Assembly (NCBI GenBank): GCA_036362985.1
Contig: JAYGXS010000005.1
Coordinates: forward strand, 46,837,397 to 46,901,396
Source: Ligula intestinalis
Lineage: Eukaryota > Platyhelminthes > Cestoda > Diphyllobothriidea > Diphyllobothriidae
DNA: 64,000 nucleotides
Direction: 5' to 3'
The notes below the pieces were generated by a model. The model was given only the letters and a program-made list of their open reading frames with translations, was not told where the DNA came from and searched no databases. The position numbers were made by a program, and so were the translations under genes. The first letter of the stretch is position 1. Each line of letters starts with the position of its first letter. Below are positions 10,861-20,321 of the stretch, piece after piece.

Positions 10861-12030
10861 CTCTCTAGAAATTGCATTGAGTTTTGGATGAAGGTATCGG
10901 AGTTCTTTGTAAGTGGATGAAGTTGACGAAATAATCACTTGGAAATTTTGTAGTTTGATGCACCGACTTGGCAGACTATCGGTCGCAGTGCAATGCCAAC
11001 TTTGTGAACCTTTGAAAGTCCATATATTTTGTTAATTTCTGGCTCATCTTGTTTCAAGGATTTCGCTAGAACCCCAGGAATTAATTTTCTTTCGGTGGAC
11101 GTTTTAATACTGTCTCGATGTTAGAGCTCTGTGACGTTGTAAAATTGGTTTTTAAAGATGTGTAAGTCGACTCATCTATTAACATCGGTGTTACTTCTGG
11201 CTGAACAAGTTTGGAATTCTCCACATCCCTTCCCTATCAAAAATCCCGTCCGACCTTCAAATGATTGTTTAGTCCTTATCAAGACTATCCCCTTTCTAAC
11301 TCGAATGCTGGCCGCTCTCCCGTGTTTACTTTTTCACTCGACTGCACATGACTTAATACTGCCCCTAGCCCCTCGGTTTTCTTCCGACGCTGCTATCGGC
11401 TCCCTGCTGATGTCAGTTGTCCGTTTCCCCTCCCCATTCTCGACCCATTTGCCGCGGCTACTCCGAGAACCACTCGTCCAGTCACCCCTCCGCCGGTGAC
11501 GCTTTCATATGGCCTCTGTTCACGAACCCCTCCCCCGTTTCACACCAATCATGATGCCACGTAAATTGTCCCGTGAAATCATATAAAAGCGGAGCCATCC
11601 CCCTCACACACAAAAGGTTTCCCAAGACCAGTTTCGTCCTTGTGTCGTTTCCTTGTATCGAGTCCCTTTGATCTTGACTTGATGTGTCCATTGTTGAGGT
11701 TTGTACACTATTTAACCTTTACTATTTTTGCTTAATAGTACCGTACCACCTTGATAGTTGTTGTCACTGTTTTTGGTGTACACGTGACTGCTGGATACAG
11801 TCAGAGAAGTCAAGGGACGAAACAATCGATTTCATATTTTCCATGTAGTCGGTCCTCTTTAAGTTTTATAGAACAACACGCGTAAACAAAGTGTTCCGAT
11901 CCGCAAAGTTTAATAGGAAAGAACCTTCCTCGGCTATCGAGAAAAGGTGGCTTGGGCCCTATTTTATCTTCAAAAGAAACGTTGGCCCTGACTTAATTTG
12001 GCCACTTTTTGCCTGCAATGCACTGACCCG
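10861..12030. other. No gene supported; possible isolated promoter
   Basis: Frames at 11158-11499 (113 codons, plus) and 11482-11691 (69 codons, minus) are not recognised. A CACACCAATCATG (CCAAT-like, 11551-11563) precedes CATATAAAAGC (TATA-like, 11580-11590) by a plausible distance on the plus strand. No convincing gene or element starts downstream. Confidence 0.3.
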
Positions 12031-12510
12031 AATTGAACTCGTTCCTGGTAAACGGCATTTTTAAACTTTGTTTTCCCGGAAGAAATTTGAACAAGCCGAA
12101 GATCACGAGTTGATCAGTTAATGACGTCATGATGACATGAAATTTCATGACGTCATTAACTGATCAACTCGTCATATTCGCCTTGTTCAAACAGCATTTT
12201 GCCTCTTAAGTCAATTCAATAAACAAACAACCTCAAACTATCTCAAATGCACGTTAAACCACTGTCTCAAACTTTGATCTTCCGATTTCATGAGATAGAC
12301 AATTTACTGTACATCTCGTATGCACTTTGAACTGTCTAACCTCTTGCTGCAGGCAGCCAGGCAGACCACAACGCCGCGTCGGAGTTGAAAATCGGCCCTG
12401 TGTATCAACAGAGGCAGGCCATAAAGTCGAGTAGCATTTTACTGTTGATACATCCAGTAATCCCCGGCCTTTGAAGTCACCCATATAATAAACTGCGCAA
12501 AGCAGGCAGG
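12031..12510 (+). repeat. Repeat D, copy 2, carrying a palindrome
   Basis: The right part (12187-12510) matches copy 1. The left words gaactcgttcctggtaaac and gcattttt (about 12037-12064) also resemble the start of copy 1 (gaactaaattgttttctagtaaac-agaatttt). The 104-bp palindrome at 12087-12190 therefore appears to sit inside the repeat, in a copy that is otherwise collinear with its partner. Confidence 0.6.
12087..12190. repeat. 104-bp palindrome with paired TGACGTCA sites
   Basis: Arms of about 46 bp run inward from TTGAACAAGCCGAAGATCACG on the left and its near complement on the right. The inner 27 bp of each arm are perfect (CGAGTTGATCAGTTAATGAC and on to GTCATGA). The loop is about a dozen bases, tgacatgaaatt. 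Each arm contains the octamer TGACGTCA, the consensus CREB/ATF site. An RNA from either strand would form a very stable hairpin. Confidence 0.85.
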
Positions 12511-13714
12511 CAGGAAAAATAAAGGGGGAAATGGCACGAAGTAAGGGGTGTTTTGTCGCCTGACTGTTACACATGCAGCTGCTACAGTTTCCTCCCGTTC
12601 GTGGCTGTCCCATTCAGGCTTGTGCCTCCTGTTACATGAAGTAGTCCAAAACGAGGGAAATATTGCCCGCTTGAGACTGTTTACTAGGCATAGTCAATGC
12701 TGCTGGGGCTGCCAATAGGGTTGACTTCATGGAGGAGCACTGTAAATGCCCCCCCCCCCCCCCTCCCACGTTTTTGAGGACACTCGTTATCTGTATACAG
12801 CATCAGTTTCCTCTTTGGTTTAGGACGGCATACACTGTCTACTGTATCCTCTAGTACTCTTAAATGTCCGCTTAAGCCTGAAGTAGGCCACGTCCGCATG
12901 TCCTCGAAACCTGTCACACTGATATGCACTGCAAATTGCCTTAAAAAGCACTCTGGGTAGGTTCAGCTTGCATCCGCTCGATGACCTTCGTTGCTAGTGC
13001 GAAATTGCAGTTTTCGTCCATTAACTGACTAGCCAAAATTCGTCCGGCGAAGGCCATATGTAGGGGTTTTGTTTACAAAGCAGGATGACGGTGCGAAGGG
13101 TGGAAGTTCCTCAGTAGAAGGGGGCGATGCCCGTTCTTTGGCCAAAAGGCTTTAAAACAGCTTATTTTAACGTTTTAGAAAAGTTAAACACGAGAACTTG
13201 ACATTTCATACACACATCTGCGTCCCTTATGATAAACTGCGTCAAATAAGAGTAGTCTTTGCACGCAGTATTTATAGCAGGGGTCAGGAACGTATGGCTC
13301 GCGAGTCAAGTGTGGCTCTTTTGATGATTGCAGCTGGCGCGCTCAGATAACATTGGAATTAGAAACTTTAGATTTTGTGATTTTAGTCGCATTAACTGTG
13401 AGGATTATAACAACATTATTCATCAGAATAAATCCTGAGGTTTATAATAATCAAATTTAATAGAATTCAATCTTAAAATATACTTTATAGCTCTCACTGA
13501 AATATATTTCCAAATAGTTGTTTTCTTGGCTCTCTGAGTCAGAAAAAGGTTCCCGAAATCTTGTTTATGGGATACACTTGTTACACTACAGTTGGCGAAA
13601 TTTCAAGCACAACTTGCGGCTCCTGTATTCGCCTGGGATGGCTGCACTTAATGGCCTAATTGTTCGCTTATGTGCAGCTGAGTCGTTTGTGACCATAATT
13701 TACGAACTCCTGTT
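12511..13714. other. No gene seen; poly-C tract
   Basis: A homopolymer of about 16 C residues occurs near 12750-12765. Frames at 12684-12929 (minus) and 13518-13739 (plus) are unrecognised. Confidence 0.4.
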
Positions 13715-14010
13715 AGGTACTGGTGCTTGTGCTTGTTAGGGCTGCGATCATAACTGATCTAGCCGGCCTCAATTATGTCCCGTATGGTGCTTCTCCACGC
13801 GCGACGATCCGTGGCCGCAGACCTGGACAGTTCGACCCATTCTCTTCGCCAGCGCCGGAGACCGAATACCGAAGGTCCGAGGACCACTTCCATGTCCTGA
13901 CGGACTGAGCTGAGCTAGGTTTTGAGCTGACCCCATCTTTGACGTTTTCAATTAGGCAACGGTTTCAAGTCGAGGGCACCAGCAAGAGAAGACGGGTTAC
14001 CCGTTAGCCT
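13715..14010 (-). pseudogene. LINE 3' end fragment, same family as 52913-53830
   Basis: The minus strand matches the extreme C-terminus of the LINE at 52.9-53.8 kb. It reads ALDLKPLPN, KTSKMGSAQN and, in a second frame, VVLGPSVFGLRRW and RRAWRSTIRDIIEAG, followed by a stop. DNA identity is highest over cataattgaggccggctagat. At least one frameshift separates the two halves. The 3' UTR is only some 50 bp. This copy is strongly 5'-truncated and cannot encode any enzymatic domain. Confidence 0.75.
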
Positions 14011-14405
14011 AGCTGCTGGCTACCCGGCTCATCCACAGGTGGCGGATAGTAGTGGAACGACCTTCAGTGAAGACAAGCTGTGAAATAAGCGACTCTCGGG
14101 TCCGACGAGTTAGCAGTCGCGGACGCAGCAGCGGCAGTGCTACCAGGGCGTGGTAGGCTGAGGCCTGGCAAGCCAAAAGCCTATAAAGTGTCGCAAAGCC
14201 TGACGACGACGCTGAGACATAGCGAGCGTAATCGTTATCAAATAAGTTCGCTTGCCACTGCTGCCATGTGGTCAGGCTATTGGGCCAAAGTGTTAGGGGA
14301 GAAAACGTCGAACAAACAATCCATGTGGTTGTTGGGGACCCGCTCGTACCCGAAATTCCCAAGTCACCTCAATGAATTTCATGTCCGATATAGGTATTGG
14401 TGTGA
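14011..14405. other. No gene supported
   Basis: A 117-codon minus frame (14009-14362) abuts the LINE fragment. It is Ser/Thr/Leu-rich with no motif I recognise and no second copy in the window. It may be part of an unrecognised transposable element. Confidence 0.3.
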
Positions 14406-14551
14406 TAATTAACACCCATTGATGAAATTTCACCAATCGCTTACGGAATTCACTAGTCCCGCTTTGCCTTGGGGCTCATTACCGAGCCCCGCCAGCAGCC
14501 GCACAACAGCTATTAATTTACGCAGATAGCGGCTTTTTACCTTGCTCAGAC
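14406..14551 (-). mobile_element. SINE fragment (tail and body)
   Basis: Words aacacccattgatgaa, ttcaccaatcgct, ttcactagtcccgct, gcc-agcagccgcac and cagatagcgg follow the order of the SINE at 10040-10490 in the same orientation. The tRNA-like head is missing. It directly abuts the PLE remnant to its right. Confidence 0.65.
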
Positions 14552-14554
14552 AAA

Positions 14555-15050
14555 GTCTCAGGACAGGATACGAAGGGGGGAGGAGGTCAGTTCTCTTTAA
14601 AATTGAGTTCATGTCGGTGAACCATTACCTGAGCAGTTCACAGTTCGTTTGGATGTCTAGTTTCCTGAGGATATCGATCTCATCAAACTGAAATATGTTG
14701 CCGGGTCTCGTCGAGTGAGCCACGATTCGGCAGCCAGTACAGTTGCTTCCCACGGCTACTGCTTATTCGACCATCCGTGCCCAGAGCAGTTCTTCGATGT
14801 AGTTTCTTTGCCCACGACTCACATCCGGTAAACGAATCAAGAGTTTACCCCACAGAGACAGTGGATCTTCCGTCCTCGTTATCTGGCTTTTGAGCACTGC
14901 TTCTGGTCTGCGTGCGGCTCCAAACTCCAAGGCATCTGAAAGCTTCCGGGACTTCATCTCCTTACCTGACAGCGTTCGGTAAACTGCAAGGCCGTTTAGA
15001 TTTAGTCTCTCATATCGTTCACCCATGCGCTGGTTGACTAAGATATATCA
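14555..15050 (-). pseudogene. Penelope-like element, GIY-YIG domain remnant
   Basis: On the minus strand the order is: a linker with TRTEDPLSLWGKL (about 14855-14890); NYIEELL at 14782-14808 in place of the NYIGETG nuclease motif; AVAVGSN; RIVAHSTRPG; FQFDEIDIL at 14667-14693; and WFTDMNSI followed by TDLLPPSYPVLR near the end (14560-14610). This is the full order of a PLE-type GIY-YIG C-terminal domain. The conserved YIG has become YIE and there are in-frame stops after MVE and before WFT. The copy at 570-950 shares FKFDEAKIL and the C-terminal block, so the two are relatives. The reverse-transcriptase part is absent. An LTR begins at 15056. Confidence 0.65.
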
Positions 15051-15055
15051 ACAGG

Positions 15056-15340
15056 TGTTAAGGCTACGAAGGTTAACCCTAACAGCTACGATCTTCCAGG
15101 CTCTTGGTTCCTTTAGGTGAGGAGAGAAGACGGTGGGAGGGCCGAGTAATAGGAACAATATATCGTGCACAGAAGAGTTGGAAGGAAGTTGTCATTCGGT
15201 CCGGCCGTGAAGGCCCGTGAGCAGGCGTCCGGCCCGGAGCGGAGCCCCGAGTGTCCGTTAGCGCAGGAATTGTCCGAGGGCTGCAGAGGGCTTCAGGACA
15301 CTGATTGGCCCGACCACTTTGGGGTGCATCTGTTGGGATG
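15056..15340 (-). mobile_element. LTR family B, partial
   Basis: TGTTAAGGCTACGAAGGTTAA at the left edge is the complement of the family B 3' end. Shared words TACGATCTTCCAGG, TTCCTTAGG, AGAAGAGTTGG and GCTTCAGGACACTGATTGG follow the order of the full copies at 28897-29339 and 60256-60757. The 5' third of the LTR is missing. An ATTGTTCC/AATATATTGT stretch corresponds to the polyadenylation region. Confidence 0.65.
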
Positions 15341-15827
15341 AACTATGGACCATCAGGTAAGTAAAATTGATCAAGGTCGCTGTGTGCTGATAGGATAACT
15401 TGTGTGAGACTTTTTTGCGTATTAAATCGCTTAAGAATGATTGCTATTCTTTCCTTTCTTGCATTTATAAATTCTTACGATTAATATTCTGCACAGTTTC
15501 CTTTTCTTCATTGAAACTTATCCGACTGAGTAAAACTCAAATATTGATGTGCACGAAAAGCAACCATAAAACCAATTGCATAATGTCGATGATCTCATTA
15601 TTTATTTATTGTTGACTTCGTTAAGAAGGCATAAAGGGTCAGGGTTAGTTTTAGGGTTAGGGTAAGTTTTAGGGTTAGGGTTATTTTTAGGGTTTAGCCT
15701 TAAGGTTTACGTTTTTTTGTAATGGGTTTACGGGTTGCATACATTGCTCTGTAATGTTCTCATGCTTCCGTGACGCATTTATTTGCATCAAATAATAGGT
15801 AAATCTTCTTATTTCTGCTTAAAACGT
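15341..15827. other. No gene; holds an interstitial telomere-like tract
   Basis: Apart from the tract at 15641-15696 I see only AT-rich sequence. A 71-codon frame (15400-15615) is unrecognised. Confidence 0.45.
15641..15696 (+). repeat. Interstitial telomeric-type (TTAGGG) repeat
   Basis: Five to six units AGGGTTAG/TTTAGGG are separated by short TTTT or AAG spacers. TTAGGG is the animal telomere repeat, including flatworms. The tract is imperfect and internal, so it is a relic or a repair insertion and not a chromosome end. Confidence 0.7.
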
Positions 15828-16481
15828 TCCGCAATAATGCGAAGCACAATATTTTTTCCCGATTTCCTTGGCTTACTTACCAGCATAAAAGTAGCCAATC
15901 AGCACACTGCATTTTACTTGCATAGTAGACAAATAGCCCTTCTCACTACCCGCGTATCTGTAGCGGCGCTCCAGCCCACCTCCTTCAAACGCGAGACGCC
16001 ACTGACGTGGTCCGCAATAATGCGAAGCATAATATTTTTCCCGATTTCCTTGGCTTACTTACTAGCATAAATGTAGCCAATCAGCGCACTGTATTTTACT
16101 TGCATAGTAGACAAATAGCCCTTCTCACTACCCGCGTATCTGTAGCGGCGCTCCAGCCCACCTCCTTCAAACGCGAGACGCCACTGACGTGGTCTCGCAG
16201 GGTCAATCTTGGTCGACCAGTTGCGCCCTTCTTAGTGCGATAGGTCATGTCCGCACCGACGCGCGACCTTTGCCCTCGCACGACCGGGGCGAACAGACGC
16301 GAAAAGGGCTTTTTGTCTACTATGCAAATAAAATACAGTGCGCTGATTGGCTACTTTTATGCTGGTAAGTAAGCCAAGGAAATCGGGAAAAATATTATGC
16401 TTCGCATTATTGCGGACCACGTCAGTGGCGTCTCACGTTTGAAGGAGGTGGGCTAGAGCACCGCTACAGATACGCGGGTAG
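15828..16481. repeat. Tandem plus inverted array built from an LTR B end and its flank
   Basis: A unit of about 183 bp occurs twice in tandem (15828-16010, 16011-16193). Each starts TCCGCAATAATGCGAAGC, runs through a genomic flank ending ACCCGCGTATC, and continues into the LTR family B start (TGTAGCGGCGCTCCAGCCC...GACGTGG). After the second unit the LTR continues (16194-16300: GGTCAATCTTGG, ACCTTTGCCCTCGC). From 16302 to 16481 the unit returns inverted, ending CCGCTACAGATACGCGGGTAG. Both orientations contain the same flank/LTR junction, so all three derive from one insertion later duplicated and inverted. Confidence 0.85.
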
Positions 16482-17411
16482 TCGCTTGCTCCGAGCACCC
16501 ATCGACCGTACTGAAAGTTAGAAAACTTATTTTCCCTCTCACTTTAGTGCGTTTCAACACACCAATATCTCATTCTTACGCAACTTTCTTCATGGCTGTT
16601 TAAGCGCAGTACTTGCATCGTAATGGTTACCTCGGTACCCACTTAAGCTTGCAAAAATACTAACTAAAATGAAGGAAACATGACAAAAACTACCAACACA
16701 AAAGATAACGAGAAACGTACAATCTCTTCCGCTGTGGTTATACTATCAGGGACTTATAGCAAATGTGTAATTTGCGGCAATCCAAACCGCACTTCTGTTG
16801 TGAGAGCTGCCGAAGGTGGTATTAACAACTCACAGCCACTAAAACTTCCTTCCACATGCATTTTTTGTGAGTGCGGTAGGTGCACAAAGTACAAGGTCCT
16901 ATCAGCATCACGTTCAAATTGCGTCGCCGACACTTTATCAAAAATTTCCGACGTATAACAAGAAGCTGTATGCGTTACATCTGGAAACAGAAGAGACTGT
17001 AGTATTTAGGGTTAGGGGAGGGAACACATCGGTTATGTTAGGGAACTTCTCGCGTTTCTTATCGCCAACGAGTCGCTTCCTTATTTCTTTTTCAAAATGG
17101 CAGTGCGGAACGTCAAGCAAAATGACTTTTCACTTGTGTAATCTCCTCTAGGGGAAGACTTCACTAAGTTGCTAATGAAGTGGGTCACGCAATGATAGTT
17201 AACGGCCAACATATTCTCCTCTGACGACTGGGGCAACAGTTGACCACTTCATTTGCTCAAGCAGTCCCTACATCTCAGTTACGAGAAAAAGACGGAATCA
17301 AAGTTGATGCACACATATTACGCGTCTTTATCCTAGGCAAAATGCGCCACAAAGTGTCCCCTGTGCTGGTTTGGATCGAAGAGGTTAAAAGAAAGTCTGT
17401 TGCCAGTTCAG
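16482..17411. other. No gene supported; two small unrecognised frames
   Basis: The plus frame 16680-16958 (92 codons) contains CVICG and, 46 residues on, CIFCECGRC, a Cys pattern that could bind metal but fits no family I can name. The frame has no context of promoter, intron or neighbour. A second plus frame (16867-17151) overlaps it. The minus-strand antisense of that region is also open, so I treat these as chance. Confidence 0.35.
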
Positions 17412-17910
17412 CTTTTTAATTTTCGTTAGAAATTAAATTTTGTTCGCTGTTTACTGCCGTTCATTTAAAGTCTATAGGCACAGATCGAAATTTGATGTGT
17501 TATTTCGGTCAAATTCCGTCAGCCACTGCGTAATATACACACTGTGCCATCGGACAGACAGTACTAGTATGTATTAACGTTGTAACTTACCATACTAACA
17601 GCCCAGATACTAGCTAAAAGACCTAAATCCGTCTTTCACCGGTATTTTGCCGCTGGTTGACACAGCTGCGAGGGGTCCGACTCGTCAGTGGGTCCCTCAT
17701 ATTTTCCTGTTTGATTTCTGGTTGATATACCGGACTTGAAAGTTCTGTTTTTTGTATTTCTTTAGACGATTTGGACGAATAACGGCAAAACATGTGTCTG
17801 GGCCTGTTATCTATTGCATGGGCTGTTAGCATGGTAAGTTACAACGTCAGTATATGTTTCAAGTTCGCCGCTGGTTCATTTAATTGCAGCGGGTAATTGG
17901 ATAGAATGGG
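17412..17910. mobile_element. Foldback element K, copy 1 (truncated)
   Basis: The left part (17412-17720) matches the left arm of the foldback at 43974-44650: CTTTTTAATTTTC, CCATACTAACAGCC, AGATACTAGCTAAAA, TTTGCCGCTGGTTGACAC, GCTGCGAGGGGTCCG, TTTCTGGTTGATA. The right arm is shortened. After a loop it resumes at GGCAAAACATGTGTCTGGGCC and GGGCTGTTAGC, and stops in a GCAGCGGGTAATTGGAT block before a poly-G run (17907-17921). No ORF. Confidence 0.7.
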
Positions 17911-18357
17911 GGGGGGGGGGGAATTGGCGTGCTTTTTTGTTAGATTCGTCACGTTCCAGTTCACCATACCGTTTGGCAGGGCCAACCATTCGCGCCGAAG
18001 ACGACAGTTTGACTGTGTGAATGTCGCGCGGTGTAACACGAATGAAATGCGTGTACTTTCTTCCTCAACATCCGGTTGCAAGGAAATGTCAGGAGAAGCA
18101 GCGACGCGTTCAGACAAGACAAAAACAAGACACCCGCCCGCCCATGCGTCGCACACACGACCCGCTCCCATAAGCGCGGCTCGCATTTTGTAGACGTTAG
18201 TCTGCCGAAAGTTCACATTTAGAAGGGGCCTGAACTTCAGTCCTGAGAAGCAGTGAGTTATTCAATCCGTTTAAAGCGTCCTGATTTCCAAATTTAAGCG
18301 CTTTATGGTGAATTTAAGTGCATGTAATCGGTAATAATGAGGAATGTGCTGATGGGC

Positions 18358-18497
18358 TGTGGGGTACGAAGTAGTCCGGCCGGATGATAGAAGATAGAAC
18401 GTATCCCAATAGTTATAACCTAGTAAATAGGATAAGGCATGGAAGGCAAGAGTGTTCTGGATCATTTACTGAAGTGTTTAATGAGTATAATGTAAGT
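18358..18497 (-). mobile_element. LTR family A, 3' part
   Basis: TGTGGGGTACGAAGTAGTCC and CGGCCGGATGATAGAA, ACGTATCCCAATAGTTATAA, AAGGCATGGAAGGC, TGAAGTG mirror the last 140 bp of LTR A copies at 39.9, 46.1 and 49.4 kb. The homology stops at about 18497, so this is a truncated solo fragment. Confidence 0.75.
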
Positions 18498-18699
18498 GTG
18501 CGTGTCTGACCATCGGTTTTGATGAGGTCAACCAAGTGCACCAACAGGTTGGTGCAGGAAATAACGGTCTCAGGATTTTGTTCAAAGTGATAGAGGACGT
18601 AGTTAGCGGCTCCGCACTCTTCACCTTCTTCCGGAGTCTCGAAGACTAAACGGGGCTCGGCGTAGGCTACTATATCAAATGCAAGCCAATACGCCGCCT
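18498..18699. other. No feature seen
   Basis: Not shared with other parts of the window that I can see. Confidence 0.4.
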
Positions 18700-19460
18700 A
18701 ATTTAGTCTTTAAGTGACAGTAGACTTTGCGCGGGTACTACTGTGCTATCTATTCTCACTCACCTATAGTAGGTGTCTGGCCAGACTTAGGTACACCAGG
18801 ACTGGTACTGCTTACTTCTAGCACTACGTACTAGGGTGTAACCTAGTGAAAGTACTTGTTGATACCGGTACTGACTGTTTTGTACGTCAGAAGTGAAGCT
18901 GATTAAGTCAGCTCTGAGCTCATATCCCCTAAATCAAGACAGGAAGTCTAGTAGTACTGGTGCTGGCACTGACGCCACCATTTATCAGAGGTGACACTGA
19001 TTTAGCCAACGCTAGGGCTCATATCCTTTTGGTCTCAATAGGAAGTGTGAATCTGGGTTTAACTATTACGGGTAAGTACATGCTTGGGGTCATGAGCAAG
19101 GCTGCGTTTGTCATAATTTCCGCACTCTCATTTCTATCCATGGAGCTGTACGCACTAAGACGATGCCGATATAGCTACATGCCTATGCTAGAAGTGCTGA
19201 TTCAAGTAATCGTGCTAAGTAAGACCAGTACTTAGTATAATATTATTACTGTCTGGGTATGCTTTTAAGGAGTCGCACCCAGTATGCACTCCCAATCTGC
19301 GGGATATAATAGTGATTAGCATTTGGACAAATAATAAAGCGTTTGTAGAGTAGTGATTAAAGTCAAATCTGGGCTCATATCTCCACATGTCAGTAATAAG
19401 TGTAGTAGAACTTGTGCTAGCTCTGACGCTAGCATTTGTCAGAGGTCAGACCATCATTTT
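18700..19460 (+). repeat. Decayed minisatellite with repeat E modules
   Basis: Short words built on GTACTG, TACTAG and CACTGAC recur densely from 18740 to 18960. A longer module E (gctgatta-gtcagctctgagctcatatc, then tagtagtactggtgctgg, cactgacgccaccatttatcagaggt) occurs at about 18880-18990. Variants are at 18996-19052 and 19345-19450, and a minus-strand copy is at 22790-22900. In the 22.8 kb copy the same edge is followed by a pure (ACT/AGT)n microsatellite, so this block looks like an old, mutated version of it. The 91-codon frame at 18960-19235 is a by-product. Confidence 0.6.
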
Positions 19461-19821
19461 TCTAAATAGAAGGGCTACAAGTACCGATCGTAGAGGACAA
19501 CAGTGTTGCTGAGACTGCAATAGGCTAAAAGGTTTGGACTGTGAAAGCCAAGCAAGTCTAAACTAAGAGACTCGACTCCATGAATTAAGGGGTACATTAG
19601 TGTATAACTGGGTAATGAAGTTACAGCCAATTAGAGTCTAAGGTAAGGTAGATTGGAATTATTTGTGGCTAATAAAACAATTTTACTGCTGGTGTTAGAA
19701 GAACTAGGCTATAATCAAAGAATTACAAAATAAATGAGCTTACACGCCTCCCAAGCTTTCATCCGGGCTGATTTGTAAGACATCCGGCGAGAATGCACGT
19801 CCGCGAGGCAGATACGACTGT
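19461..19821. other. No feature seen
   Basis: AT-rich; no frame or repeat recognised. Confidence 0.4.
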
Positions 19822-20226
19822 CATCAAAGCACGGAAGGCCAGTGTTATGGATAATTTAATGAAGTGCTGAATGAGTAGAATAAAAGTAATGAGTAAATGA
19901 CTCCCAGACGAGTGCACTCCAGCCACGAGTGGGCCGGAGTCCAGAGTCGCATTCCGGTCGGTGTAGTCGCCGGGTCTGGAGGTCTGCAACAGGCAGTAGA
20001 TCACCTGCTCCAGGAGTGTCTGAGAATCAGCAGTGACCACATTTAAGGTCCCTTGGTGACTTGGCCTCGGGAAGTGGTTGGCCAGTTGGCCAGTCAAGTC
20101 CGTGACTTTAATCGAAGGTTTGACATCCTCTAGCGCGCACAGACTAGTAGGCACGAAAGCTAGACACTCGGGTCATGCCCCACAGGCATGTGAGCAAAGC
20201 ATGGCTTAGAATAAGAAGTCGCTACA
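19822..20226 (-). mobile_element. LTR family A, truncated at its 3' end
   Basis: The right edge is the complement of the LTR start (TGTAGCGACTTCTTATTC). CCATGCTTTGCTCACATGCC, CACTTCCCGAGGCCAAG, GGAGCAGGTGATCTACTGCC, CCGGAATGCGACTCTGGAC and CACTCGTCTGGGAGTCA follow in family order. The last ~70 bp of the LTR, present in the 18.4 kb fragment, are missing. The 131-codon frame inside it is not a gene. Confidence 0.8.
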
Positions 20227-20321
20227 CACTCACCCGCACTGCCCCCTACTCGCAATAAAACAGGTTCTTACAGGAGTGGCTCGGAACTCCAATATGTATA
20301 GGCGTCCTTAAAACCATATCA

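Noticed and set aside
11545..11600. CCAAT plus TATA promoter of a host gene
   Set aside because: The elements are plausibly spaced, but no exon, known element or second copy follows. It is noted only as a possibility in the spacer entry.
12254..12613. 119-codon minus frame with several Cys
   Set aside because: It lies in repeat D; the equivalent frame is broken in the copy at 10512-10860.
15828..16193. CRISPR-like or satellite array
   Set aside because: There are only two tandem units plus an inverted one, and they contain an identifiable LTR end and its flank, which explains the repetition.
19759..20154. 131-codon minus frame
   Set aside because: It is LTR family A sequence and is not conserved as a frame in the other copies.
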